In this document: piece after piece, positions 1 through 6,512 of the stretch | How positions within the stretch are numbered: position 1 is the stretch's first letter | Layout: each line of letters opens with the position of its first letter | Assembly (NCBI GenBank): GCA_017561285.1 | Contig: JAFZDG010000132.1 | Span: 1-7,803 of the forward strand | Length of the DNA stretch: 7,803 nucleotides | DNA from: Bacteroidaceae bacterium | GTDB lineage: Bacteria > Bacteroidota > Bacteroidia > Bacteroidales > Barnesiellaceae_A | Direction of reading: 5' to 3' | The notes under the pieces: generated by a model | Database searches by the model: none | Seen by the model: the letters and a program-made list of their open reading frames with translations, nothing else | Told to the model about the DNA's origin: nothing | Position numbers and translations under genes: made by a program

Positions 1-17
1 GCAATTACTTTTTTCAT
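1..17 (-). CDS. Possible start of a downstream gene (5' fragment only)
   Basis: Reading the minus strand past the yihY-family stop, an ATG at 17-15 opens MKKVI and then runs off the window edge. It lies 21 bases after that stop and is preceded by an A/T- and purine-rich stretch like the other starts here. The Lys-Lys beginning would suit a signal peptide or a short cytosolic start, but five residues cannot identify a product. This may simply be chance. Confidence 0.35.
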
Positions 18-38
18 AATCTTTAATTATTAAATGTG

Positions 39-1385
39 TTAATATGAAGTTATATCTGTCTCTTGCGGAATAGGAATGTTTATCACGAGCGTTTGGTAGC
101 TGCTTTCGTAACATATAGTATTGACCTTGTTTAGTACATCATTTTTACCCATATGCGCATTGATAGAATCAACAAAGTCTTTAGAGCCTTTCTCATCGAT
201 GCGCTGAAGCAAATAGCCTAATGATAGCTCACTACTGTCGATTGTTGCAATATAGGCATAATCGTTTTTAACGGGTGTAGGTGCAACGAGCTCGATACTC
301 GACAAATCATTGATGGCTCGCGATACAAGTTGTATGGGTATCTTGTATATTTGCGATATTTCGTAGCATGTAAGGGCCTCTTTGTTATCGCGACGACGGG
401 TGAGGATGATAGCCATAATGGTTATGAGAACTCGCTCATAGTAGTTGCGCGAAATGTTTTTGATGTCTTTCTCGTAGTCGAAGTTAAAGACATTTTGAGA
501 CGAATAGGACAATACAATGCCTATGAGGCAAATGAGCCAAGACAATTGTATCCAGAGTAGCAACAAGGGCAAGAATGCAAAACTACCATAGATGGCGTTG
601 TACTTCGATACCCATATTTGTCCCGAAAGGAATAACCATTGAAAAATGTTGAAAGCAGTACCGCATATAATTCCCGACACAATGGCGTGCTTAAACTTTA
701 CCTTGGCGTTGGGAAACAACATATATGCTATGGTAAAGAATATCCACGATAACACATACGATGAAAATTGCATGATGTATTGTCCCAACGATGATATGTA
801 GGGTATCTTGTCGAGTAGTGTCGATGCAAAAATAGACATACCATTGCTTATCAATAGCAATAAGGGCAGAAAAATGAACATCGCCAAATAGTCGGTAATG
901 CGGCGGGCAAGTTTTCTATTGGGTACATTCCATAGTTCGTTGAATGTATTTTCTATATCGCTGAAGAGTGTTATCAATGTCCATAATAACAACACGATAC
1001 CGATACCAATAAATACGCCCGATTGCATTTGTTGCATATAACCATTGACAAAGGTGAATGCATATTCAAGAGCATCTTTATGGGCCGGAAATGCTATGAA
1101 TAACTGCTCTTCGAGAATCGAATAGAAACCAAACCCCCGCCCTATTGCAAGTATTACCACAAGAGCCGGCACAATGGCAAGCAATGTGCGGAATGTTAGT
1201 GCTGACGAACGCTGTTGCAATTGCTCATTCAGAAAGCATCTAACCGACAAATTGAGGGTTTTGATTATATGTATAAAGACATTGTTGCTGCGACACTTCC
1301 ATACATCTTCGCTGACAAAAGACCACCCCTTGCGTATGGCAAGGATTAGTTTATACCATTTGTCCGAAAAGTTACTTGTGCTCAT
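39..1385 (-). CDS. YihY/BrkB-family inner-membrane protein with C-terminal extension
   Basis: This 448-residue polytopic membrane protein belongs to the YihY/BrkB (UPF0761) family, whose biochemical role is not settled. About six hydrophobic segments are visible near residues 67-84, 122-142, 165-185, 207-225, 236-255 and 268-293. Family hallmarks are the TFRTLLAIVPAL stretch (64-75) in the first segment and IYGSFAFLPLLLLW (265-278) before the last. After the membrane core, residues 312-448 form a soluble extension; 335-370 (CYEISQIYKIP then VSRAINDL) reads like a winged-helix fold, which is inference. The ATG at 1385 is the first start and lies 25 bases after rnpB on the same strand. I see no TAnnTTTG box in that gap, so it may depend on read-through from the rnpB promoter. 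Old labels of this family as ribonuclease BN are a known misannotation. Confidence 0.92.
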   Translation of the reverse strand: MSTSNFSDKWYKLILAIRKGWSFVSEDVWKCRSNNVFIHIIKTLNLSVRCFLNEQLQQRSSALTFRTLLAIVPALVVILAIGRGFGFYSILEEQLFIAFPAHKDALEYAFTFVNGYMQQMQSGVFIGIGIVLLLWTLITLFSDIENTFNELWNVPNRKLARRITDYLAMFIFLPLLLLISNGMSIFASTLLDKIPYISSLGQYIMQFSSYVLSWIFFTIAYMLFPNAKVKFKHAIVSGIICGTAFNIFQWLFLSGQIWVSKYNAIYGSFAFLPLLLLWIQLSWLICLIGIVLSYSSQNVFNFDYEKDIKNISRNYYERVLITIMAIILTRRRDNKEALTCYEISQIYKIPIQLVSRAINDLSSIELVAPTPVKNDYAYIATIDSSELSLGYLLQRIDEKGSKDFVDSINAHMGKNDVLNKVNTICYESSYQTLVINIPIPQETDITSY

Positions 1386-1402
1386 AGTCTTTGTAGTATC
1401 TC

Positions 1403-1410
1403 AAAAAAAA
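1403..1410 (-). terminator. T-run after rnpB
   Basis: Eight consecutive T residues on the minus strand follow directly on the last base of the RNase P P1 helix. A T-run right after the 3' end of rnpB is a usual place for termination or end trimming. No separate hairpin stands before it apart from the RNA's own structure, so leak into the yihY-family gene 18 bases further on is possible. Confidence 0.5.
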
Positions 1411-1759
1411 CAGTAAGTCTATAAGCCGGGTTATGTGCCTCTCGAAAGAGGTGTCTGTCATTTATCTTGGCTTTATGTCGCCATAAAGCTCCTCGCGGTT
1501 TACCCCCCGGCATCGGACGAGCAGCCCTACTGCGCCGGTATACATAACCTTACAACCCATAAGACGTACGGCACGATGTGTTGCCACACCGCCCGGTGGG
1601 CTCTTACCCCACCTTTTCACCCTTACCATCTTGCGATGGCGGTTATTCTCTGTTACGCTACTCCACCCTCACGAATGGCTTCTCGTTAAGAAGTGTGGTG
1701 CTCTGTGTTGCCCGGACTTTCCTCACAGACCGAAGTCTGCGCGACAGACCGACCTACTG
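1411..1759 (-). ncRNA. rnpB: RNase P RNA (bacterial class A type)
   Basis: This is the catalytic RNA of ribonuclease P, which removes 5' leaders from precursor tRNAs together with the RnpA protein. Read on the minus strand, it carries the universal 5' core GAGGAAAGTCCGGGC (1724-1710), the mid-region GGTAAGGGTGAAAAGGTG followed by GGTAAGAGCCCACCG, and the 3' core AACCCGGCTTA. The ends were set from the P1 helix: CAGTAGGTC at 1759-1751 pairs with GACTTACTG at 1419-1411 over nine pairs, one of them G-U. Two UUCG-capped hairpins are visible, one in the P3 region near 1741-1728 and one at 1451-1438. The predicted length is about 349 nt. Open frames crossing the region are spurious. Identity is near certain; the exact ends may be off by a few bases. 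Confidence 0.95.
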
Positions 1760-1766
1760 TAGAGTG

Positions 1767-1774
1767 CAAAGGTA
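1767..1774 (-). promoter_or_regulatory. Bacteroidetes -7 promoter box for rnpB
   Basis: The minus strand reads TACCTTTG, an exact match to the Bacteroidetes primary-sigma -7 consensus TAnnTTTG. Seven bases separate it from the 5' base of the RNase P P1 helix at 1759, the expected distance to a transcription start. No clear TTG-type -33 element stands at the usual spacing upstream; that stretch is simply A/T-rich. Confidence 0.8.
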
Positions 1775-1944
1775 ATGATTTTTTGCCGTTTTTATTCTAT
1801 CTGTTTTGAATTTTAGTGCTGTGCTGAAATATTTTTTTCGACAGATGGAGCTTTGTGGGTAATATGTTACCTGATATGTGATAGAAAAAAGAGTTGTTGA
1901 TATTCTTTTAAAATAACATTTCTTGCCATTTGAGTTAATCGGGG

Positions 1945-1988
1945 TTAACTATTGGCTTCTCGTATTAAAAGAGATTAAATATTGGCTT
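1945..1988. repeat. Direct repeat pair upstream of htrA
   Basis: TTAACTATTGGCTT at 1945-1958 recurs as TTAAATATTGGCTT at 1975-1988, 13 of 14 bases identical and exactly 30 bases start to start, close to three helical turns. Two like-facing copies about 90-130 bases before the htrA start could be operator or activator half-sites. No known regulator is recognised, so the role is inference. Confidence 0.45.
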
Positions 1989-2077
1989 ACGAAAGAACAA
2001 TGGATTGATTTAAGTATTAATTTTAACACGTCAAAGTATTAAATAGTGCTTTAAATTAACATTTAAATATCGAAGTT

Positions 2078-3535
2078 ATGAAGATTTCTAAAATGAGTAT
2101 TGCTGTAGCCATGTTGTTGATGGGTACATGTGTCGTAGCCTGTGGTTATGCGGCAAACGAAACGCAACAGGTACAACATGAGGATAGTGTAAGTGCTGTA
2201 TATACCCCTACGGTGTATCGTTCAACGGGACTTGATTTTACGCAAGCAGCCGAGAGTTCGGTCAATGCAGTCGTAAGTATTCGTACTACAACAGAGGTGA
2301 GAAATAACGGATATAGCGATCCTTTATTTGAATTTTTCTTTGGCCCCGGTATGGGGCAACAGCGCGAATCGCGTCCGCAAAGCGGATTGGGATCGGGAGT
2401 GATTATTTCGAGCGATGGCTATATTGTTACCAATAATCACGTTATAAAAGGTGCCGATAAATTGGAAATTACACTCAATGACAAGCGTACGTTTAATGGC
2501 GTGATTGTAGGCGCAGATCCCACGACCGATCTTGCACTGGTGAAGATAGAGGCCAACAACCTGCCTACTGTGAAATTTGGCAATTCGGATAATTTGAAAA
2601 TTGGCGAATGGGTGCTTGCTGTAGGTAATCCATTTGGACTTACCTCAACGGTAACAGCCGGTATCGTGAGTGCCAAAGCTCGTCGTATAGGTGGAAATAT
2701 GGCACAAGGCCAGCTTGATATAGAGGCTTTTATACAAACCGACGCTGCCGTAAACCCCGGAAATAGTGGTGGCGCGTTGGTCAATACAGCCGGTGAGCTG
2801 GTGGGTATTAATACGGCCATATATTCGCAAACGGGCAATTATGCCGGATATTCGTTTGCTATACCTTCGAGCATCGTTAGCAAAGTTATAACCGACTTGC
2901 GACAATATGGTACTGTGCAACGTGCTGTAATGGGTATATCGTTCCAAGAAATCACATCAGAGTTTGCCAAAGAGAAAAACCTCGGCGTGCTTGAAGGAGT
3001 TTATGTAGCCGAAGTACTCGACCGTAGTGCTGCGATGGAAGCCGGCGTTCATGTGGGCGATGTAATAATAGCCATCAATGGCAAGAAAATCGTAAACGGA
3101 GCATCGCTCCAAGAGCAGATTGGCCGATTTAATCCCGGGGATAAAATCACTGTTACGTTGTGGCGAAACAACAAGAAGGAAGAGGTGCAAATGACACTTA
3201 AAAACAGTCAGGGTACTACCGATGTAACAAATGCGGTTACATTCAGCACGCTCGGTGCAGCATTTAAAGATTTGAGCAATGCTCAAAAGAGAGAACTTAA
3301 TATACGCAACGGTGTAGAAGTGGCCGGGTTGAAAAATGGCAAATTCAAGGCTGCCGGCATTCGTGAGGGGTTTGTGATATTGGAAGTAAACGACAATGTT
3401 ATCGCATCGGTGAGCGATATGGAGAATATATTCAATCGCATCACACAATCGGGCAACAGTCGCAAAGTGATGTTTATTACCGGTATCTACCCCAATGGTA
3501 AGTTGATGTACTATGCCATAGACCTGGCAGAGTAA
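2078..3535 (+). CDS. htrA: HtrA/DegQ-type periplasmic serine protease with two PDZ domains
   Basis: This 485-residue envelope protease of the HtrA/Deg family degrades or refolds damaged exported proteins. A signal peptide covers about residues 1-25. The trypsin-like domain (about 55-275) holds the complete catalytic triad: His121 in TNNHV, Asp151 in TTDLALV, and Ser230 in GNSGGAL. Two PDZ domains follow, at about 285-375 (GVYVAEVLDRSAAMEAGV) and about 390-480 (second PDZ more divergent, with GFVILEVND). Length and layout match full-size DegP/DegQ. The signal peptide also contains VVAC (19-22), a fair lipobox, so the mature form may be a lipoprotein rather than soluble. The ATG at 2078 is preceded by A/T-rich sequence with no Shine-Dalgarno. 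It appears monocistronic, ending at a strong hairpin, and is probably stress-regulated from the long spacer upstream. Confidence 0.96.
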   Translation: MKISKMSIAVAMLLMGTCVVACGYAANETQQVQHEDSVSAVYTPTVYRSTGLDFTQAAESSVNAVVSIRTTTEVRNNGYSDPLFEFFFGPGMGQQRESRPQSGLGSGVIISSDGYIVTNNHVIKGADKLEITLNDKRTFNGVIVGADPTTDLALVKIEANNLPTVKFGNSDNLKIGEWVLAVGNPFGLTSTVTAGIVSAKARRIGGNMAQGQLDIEAFIQTDAAVNPGNSGGALVNTAGELVGINTAIYSQTGNYAGYSFAIPSSIVSKVITDLRQYGTVQRAVMGISFQEITSEFAKEKNLGVLEGVYVAEVLDRSAAMEAGVHVGDVIIAINGKKIVNGASLQEQIGRFNPGDKITVTLWRNNKKEEVQMTLKNSQGTTDVTNAVTFSTLGAAFKDLSNAQKRELNIRNGVEVAGLKNGKFKAAGIREGFVILEVNDNVIASVSDMENIFNRITQSGNSRKVMFITGIYPNGKLMYYAIDLAE

Positions 3536-3544
3536 ATATTGAGT

Positions 3545-3577
3545 ATCCCTATTATCGGTCCCGCCGATAATAGGGAT
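3545..3577 (+). terminator. Perfect 14-bp hairpin terminating htrA
   Basis: ATCCCTATTATCGG (3545-3558) pairs without mismatch to CCGATAATAGGGAT (3564-3577) around a five-base loop TCCCG. It begins nine bases after the htrA stop and is followed by a T-rich but interrupted tail (TTGTATTGTAT). A terminator or mRNA 3' stabiliser is the most likely role. No T-run follows on the other strand. Confidence 0.8.
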
Positions 3578-3700
3578 TGTATTGTATATGTGATGCAATG
3601 AATGAAATGCATAGAAAACAACGCGAAGAGAGATGTTAAAAGGGTACGAAAATTTATCAAACAAACTTATAAAACCAACTTACAATAATCTTTACTTGTT

Positions 3701-3747
3701 CACAATAAAAAGGCAGTATTCTGCGTTGTATAATAGAGTTTATTGTG
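3701..3747. repeat. Nested inverted repeat upstream of rpoD
   Basis: CACAATAAA (3701-3709) is the exact complement of TTTATTGTG (3739-3747). Between the arms lies a small hairpin GCAG-TATT-CTGC (3713-3724). The structure sits about 75-120 bases before the rpoD -7 box. It could be a protein-binding site, a transcript structure, or chance in A/T-rich DNA. Confidence 0.4.
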
Positions 3748-3819
3748 CGTTTAAAAGAAAAGTTCATTCAGAAATCGTATTTTAACACTATTTTATACAT
3801 CATATAAACAAATAAGTCG

Positions 3820-3827
3820 TAACTTTG
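3820..3827 (+). promoter_or_regulatory. Bacteroidetes -7 promoter box for rpoD
   Basis: TAACTTTG is an exact match to TAnnTTTG. By the same spacing as at rnpB, transcription would start near 3835, leaving a leader of about 14 bases before the ATG at 3849. No convincing TTG -33 element is seen upstream. The box overlaps the in-frame TTG at 3825, which rules that codon out as a start. Confidence 0.78.
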
Positions 3828-3848
3828 CAATTCACATCATATTGTAAG

Positions 3849-4709
3849 ATGAGACAATTAAAAATTACCAAATCAATCACAAATCGTGAGAGTGCTTCTC
3901 TCGACAAGTATTTACAGGAAATCGGCCGCGAGGACCTCATTACTGTCGAAGAGGAGGTAGAGCTCGCACAACGTATTAAGCAGGGCGATCATGCTGCGTT
4001 GGAAAAACTTACCCGCGCCAATCTTCGTTTGGTTGTATCTGTAGCTAAACAGTATCAAAATCAAGGTTTGAGCCTTCCTGACCTTATCAATGAAGGCAAC
4101 TTGGGTTTGATAAAAGCCGCAGAGAAATTTGACGAGACACGTGGTTTTAAGTTCATTTCGTATGCTGTATGGTGGATACGTCAGTCGATCTTGCAAGCGT
4201 TGGCCGAGCAGTCGCGTATTGTTCGTCTTCCTCTCAATCAAGTGGGTTCGCTGAATAAAATAGGCAAAGCCCTCTCGAAATTTGAGCAAGAAAACGAGCG
4301 CAAACCCTCGCCTGAGGAGCTTGCCGAAGAGTTGGACATTCCCGTTGACAAAATTTCAGACACACTGAAAGTTTCGGGACGACACATTTCGGTAGATGCG
4401 CCTTTTGTCGAAGGTGAAGACAACAGCCTCCTCGACGTATTGGTAAATGATGATTCTCCTATTGCCGACCGTTCGTTGATAGACGAATCATTGTCGAAAG
4501 AGATTGAGCGTGCCTTGCAATTGTTGCAGCCTCGCGAGCGTGAAATTATCAAAATGGTCTTCGGTATTGGTTGTCAAGAGATGACACTCGAAGAGATTGG
4601 CGACAAGTTTGGCCTAACCCGCGAACGTGTACGCCAGATTAAAGAAAAAGCTATCAGACATTTGCGTCAAAAGGCTCAAAGCCAATTATTGAAATCATAC
4701 TTAGGATAA
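3849..4709 (+). CDS. rpoD: Primary RNA polymerase sigma factor (Bacteroidetes RpoD type)
   Basis: This is the housekeeping sigma-70 factor that directs core RNA polymerase to TAnnTTTG promoters. The 286 residues start MRQLKITKSITNRESASLDK and end LLKSYLG, the standard form in this phylum. Region 1.2 covers about 17-43, region 2 about 51-120 (NLRLVVSVAKQYQNQGLSLP; core-binding and -10 melting, with YAVWWIRQSI at 105-114), region 3 about 126-205, and region 4 about 218-275 with the helix-turn-helix EEIGDKFGLTRERVRQIKE for -35-type recognition. Region 1.1 and the long non-conserved insert of proteobacterial RpoD are absent, as expected. An in-frame TTG at 3825 would add eight residues but lies inside the promoter box, so ATG 3849 is chosen. 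The gene has its own promoter and terminator. I see no missing key residues. Confidence 0.97.
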   Translation: MRQLKITKSITNRESASLDKYLQEIGREDLITVEEEVELAQRIKQGDHAALEKLTRANLRLVVSVAKQYQNQGLSLPDLINEGNLGLIKAAEKFDETRGFKFISYAVWWIRQSILQALAEQSRIVRLPLNQVGSLNKIGKALSKFEQENERKPSPEELAEELDIPVDKISDTLKVSGRHISVDAPFVEGEDNSLLDVLVNDDSPIADRSLIDESLSKEIERALQLLQPREREIIKMVFGIGCQEMTLEEIGDKFGLTRERVRQIKEKAIRHLRQKAQSQLLKSYLG

Positions 4710-4727
4710 CGTCTGACAAAAGCTAAG

Positions 4728-4755
4728 AAGCCACCCTGCGAGGTGGCTTTTTTTA
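4728..4755 (+). terminator. Intrinsic terminator of rpoD
   Basis: AAGCCACC (4728-4735) pairs with GGTGGCTT (4742-4749) around the loop CTGCGA, and the descending arm runs into a T-tract ending near 4754. It begins 19 bases after the rpoD stop, a classic rho-independent layout. Confidence 0.9.
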
Positions 4756-4794
4756 TATCATCCCACTTATATAGATGACGTGAAGTGCTTATAC

Positions 4795-4827
4795 AAAAAA
4801 TGAGGCTACTCTCGCGGAGTAGCCTCA
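4795..4827 (-). terminator. Intrinsic terminator of the minus-strand operon (after secG)
   Basis: On the minus strand TGAGGCTACTC (4827-4817) pairs perfectly over 11 bases with GAGTAGCCTCA (4811-4801) around a five-base loop, then six T residues (4800-4795). It begins 25 bases after the secG stop. With the rpoD terminator 40 bases away it insulates two converging transcripts. Confidence 0.9.
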
Positions 4828-4851
4828 AATATGATCTTTTGAAAATGCTTA

Positions 4852-5205
4852 TTAATTTTCGGGAGTCTCTGTTGCGGGAGCTTCAGTTGCGGGGATTTCC
4901 TCTACGGGAAGTGCCTCTGTTTCGAAGTTGGCTGTGGGAACTTCTTTTGTTTGCTCACCTACTACCGATGTTTGAGTGCTGGCTTTGGGCATAAAAGCAA
5001 CAGTAGCAATGCACAATACCATAATAATGACTGCGATTGTCCAAGTTGTTTTCTCAACGATGTCGGTTGTTTTGCGCACACCCATAATTTGGTTTGAACT
5101 TGCAAAGTTGGAAGCCAAGCCACCACCTTTAGACTTTTGAATAAGCACAATTCCTATCATCAATACCGATGCAATAAGAATCAGAATGGTTAATAATGTT
5201 GACAT
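4852..5205 (-). CDS. secG: SecG, small subunit of the SecYEG preprotein translocase
   Basis: SecG assists SecA-driven export of proteins through the SecYE channel of the inner membrane. The 117 residues show the family layout: transmembrane helix 1 (about 3-22), the conserved loop QKSKGGGLASNF (23-34), and transmembrane helix 2 (about 54-72). A Thr/Pro/Glu/Ala-rich tail (73-117) follows, ending PATEAPATETPEN; such variable tails are usual in this phylum and in the E. coli topology would face the periplasm. The ATG at 5205 follows the upstream stop by eight bases, ACAATAAA, an A-rich leader typical of Bacteroidetes. It is the last gene of the operon, directly before a strong terminator. Confidence 0.95.
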   Translation of the reverse strand: MSTLLTILILIASVLMIGIVLIQKSKGGGLASNFASSNQIMGVRKTTDIVEKTTWTIAVIIMVLCIATVAFMPKASTQTSVVGEQTKEVPTANFETEALPVEEIPATEAPATETPEN

Positions 5206-5213
5206 TTTATTGT

Positions 5214-6002
5214 TTAGTTTTTGACGTTAATAATCAATTTTTCTAAAAATCTAATTTGGTCTGCAAAGTAAGCATTTTTTTCTGGATTATTCAAGTTTAA
5301 TTTGCGAATAATTTCCAATGCTTTTGCATAACGGCGCTGTTGGATGTAAATTTTAGCCAAACTTTCGCTAAAAAGAGTATCTGTACCCTCTTTGTTGTCG
5401 TGTTCCGATGGAGATATTTCACCGGTCGGATGAAATTCGGGACGAGAGAAGAGTTGCTCTCCTGCAGCATCGGCTTCAAGAAATTTGTCGAGCAGATCTT
5501 CGTCTTGCAATGGCTGCGCATCGACAACATCGGGCATAGACTCCAATTGGCTCATATAGTCATATACCGGTATGGTGAGCAGCGGTGTTTGTGCATTCAC
5601 TTGTTCTTCGATGTTATCAATCTCGATTTTGGCAGCCGGTGGTTCTATGAGCGATCCAATCGATAGTTCTGTTTCGTACTCCTCCCCCTCTTTTCCATAA
5701 GTTTGTAAAAAGAGTTCTATGGTAGATTCGGTGGATGTTTGTTGTGATGAGCAGTGGGGATATAAGCAACTATAGTCTCTGCTGAAGCCTAAGCGAGTTG
5801 CCCACTCTTCTATATCTCCGGCATAAATCGTACTGAGTGTAAGAGACTCTTTATCTTTCGATCGATTTTCTTGAACATACATCATCAATGGTAGCGAAAA
5901 GTATGGAAATGCCTTTCGCCACTCCTGCAACTGAGATTGTTCTATCGGCGCATGGTCCGATAGCTGCTTGTGTAGTGTATGTATCAGCGATTGTATGCTC
6001 AT
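5214..6002 (-). CDS. Conserved operon protein of unknown function, TPR-like C-terminus
   Basis: This 262-residue protein has no signal peptide or membrane helix, so it is probably cytoplasmic. Residues 1-75 look helical (LIHTLHKQLSD, LQEWRKAFPYFSLPLMMY). Residues 90-205 are acidic, Pro/Ser-rich and probably disordered. Residues 208-258 carry one convincing tetratricopeptide-like helical pair, SESLAKIYIQQRRYAKALEI followed by NPEKNAYFADQIRFLEKLI. One such unit suggests a protein-binding module rather than a full TPR superhelix. I recognise the C-terminal pattern from Bacteroidales proteins usually labelled hypothetical or TPR, but no function is known to me. It sits seven bases after lptE and eight before secG, so it is expressed with envelope genes. 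A role in envelope assembly is only guilt by association. Confidence 0.88.
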   Translation of the reverse strand: MSIQSLIHTLHKQLSDHAPIEQSQLQEWRKAFPYFSLPLMMYVQENRSKDKESLTLSTIYAGDIEEWATRLGFSRDYSCLYPHCSSQQTSTESTIELFLQTYGKEGEEYETELSIGSLIEPPAAKIEIDNIEEQVNAQTPLLTIPVYDYMSQLESMPDVVDAQPLQDEDLLDKFLEADAAGEQLFSRPEFHPTGEISPSEHDNKEGTDTLFSESLAKIYIQQRRYAKALEIIRKLNLNNPEKNAYFADQIRFLEKLIINVKN

Positions 6003-6009
6003 AATTCTA

Positions 6010-6510
6010 TTACCAGTTGGCTACCGTAGCATTGAAGATAAGCTCTACAAGTTCCTCACATATAACCGATATCAATTCATCTTGTACATCGGTGAGCATA
6101 CGGTCGCTGCTAAAATCTTGATAGGCCGAGAACGTGCGATTCTCGAAATCAAATTGCGACTCCTTTGTATTTACAAACGTCACCTTAACCGTAATGGTGA
6201 GGCGCGTCATTGTTGCATATGCATCGGTACCTACAGCTTGCGGTGTAATATCATATCCGGTTATCTCGCCCTCAATTTGCAAGTCGCCATTTACATCAAC
6301 CATTTGTAGTTGTGTTTGACGAGTGTAAGAGTCTTTGAGCATATTGGTAAATGTCTCTTCAAGGGGTGGATATACCAGTGCTGCTCGTATGGGAAAATCG
6401 GAGATAGATATGGTTTTGATAAGGTTGTAGTTGATAGATGCACCATTGAACTTGTACGATATTGTACAAGATGTAAGTATAACGATCAGTAAAGCCAGTA
6501 ATTTCTTCAT
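6010..6510 (-). CDS. lptE: LptE-family outer-membrane lipoprotein for LPS assembly
   Basis: LptE is the lipoprotein that plugs the LptD barrel and helps place lipopolysaccharide on the outer leaflet of the outer membrane. The 166-residue product starts MKKLLALLIVILTSC: a lipoprotein signal peptide with lipobox LTSC, lipid anchor on Cys15. The mature part begins TISYKFNGASINY and contains GDLQIEGEITGYDITPQAV, then ends LTDVQDELI...IFNATVANW, the pattern of Bacteroidetes LptE-family proteins. A GTG at 6513 would add one Met and overlap the TAG of the upstream gene by one base; the ATG at 6510, two bases after that stop, is preferred because it gives a normal MKK signal start. Tight spacing implies translational coupling. 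The lptD gene is not in the window. Confidence 0.92.
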   Translation of the reverse strand: MKKLLALLIVILTSCTISYKFNGASINYNLIKTISISDFPIRAALVYPPLEETFTNMLKDSYTRQTQLQMVDVNGDLQIEGEITGYDITPQAVGTDAYATMTRLTITVKVTFVNTKESQFDFENRTFSAYQDFSSDRMLTDVQDELISVICEELVELIFNATVANW

Positions 6511-6512
6511 CA

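Larger units (their letters stand above)
1760..2077. other. Divergent spacer between rnpB and htrA
   Basis: This 318-base A/T-rich gap holds the rnpB promoter at its left edge and presumably the htrA promoter further right. I found no exact TAnnTTTG box pointing toward htrA; the nearest is GAGCTTTG at 1848-1855, one mismatch, which would leave a leader of about 215 bases. Other contents are a short inverted repeat GGTAA-TATG-TTACC (1858-1871), a 14-base direct repeat (1945-1958 and 1975-1988) and a second 9-base repeat AAGTATTAA (2012-2020 and 2034-2042). No small ORF or recognisable riboswitch was seen. Confidence 0.6.
3536..3848. other. Spacer between htrA and rpoD
   Basis: This 313-base gap contains the htrA terminator hairpin (3545-3577), a nested inverted repeat (3701-3747) and the rpoD promoter (3820-3827). 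The stretch 3578-3700 is A/T-rich with no supportable ORF on the plus strand. A minus-strand TAAGTTTG (3662-3669) matches the -7 consensus but has no -33 partner or gene behind it. Confidence 0.6.

Noticed and set aside
39..1385. Ribonuclease BN label, tempting because rnpB is adjacent
   Set aside because: YihY-family proteins were mislabelled RNase BN in the past; this protein is a membrane protein with no nuclease motif, and adjacency to rnpB is no evidence of RNA processing.
1435..1775. Two plus-strand open frames of 84 and 65 codons
   Set aside because: They lie on the opposite strand of rnpB, whose conserved core motifs and closed P1 helix explain the sequence fully.
1760..2077. Sigma-54 promoter (-24 GG / -12 GC) before htrA
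   Set aside because: Several TGGC tetramers were inspected, including those in the direct repeats, but none has a GC dinucleotide at the required spacing.
2957..3664. A 235-codon minus-strand open frame opposite the htrA 3' half
   Set aside because: It is antisense to the PDZ-encoding part of htrA, shows no recognisable domain, starts with TTG, and runs across the htrA terminator hairpin.
3662..3669. Minus-strand TAAGTTTG as a promoter for an antisense or small RNA
   Set aside because: It matches the -7 consensus, but there is no TTG at the right spacing, no gene behind it and no T-run after the hairpin in that direction. Such matches are expected by chance in A/T-rich DNA.
4785..4994. A 69-codon plus-strand open frame opposite the secG tail
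   Set aside because: It overlaps the secG terminator hairpin and the antisense of the low-complexity tail, with no plausible start context or domain.
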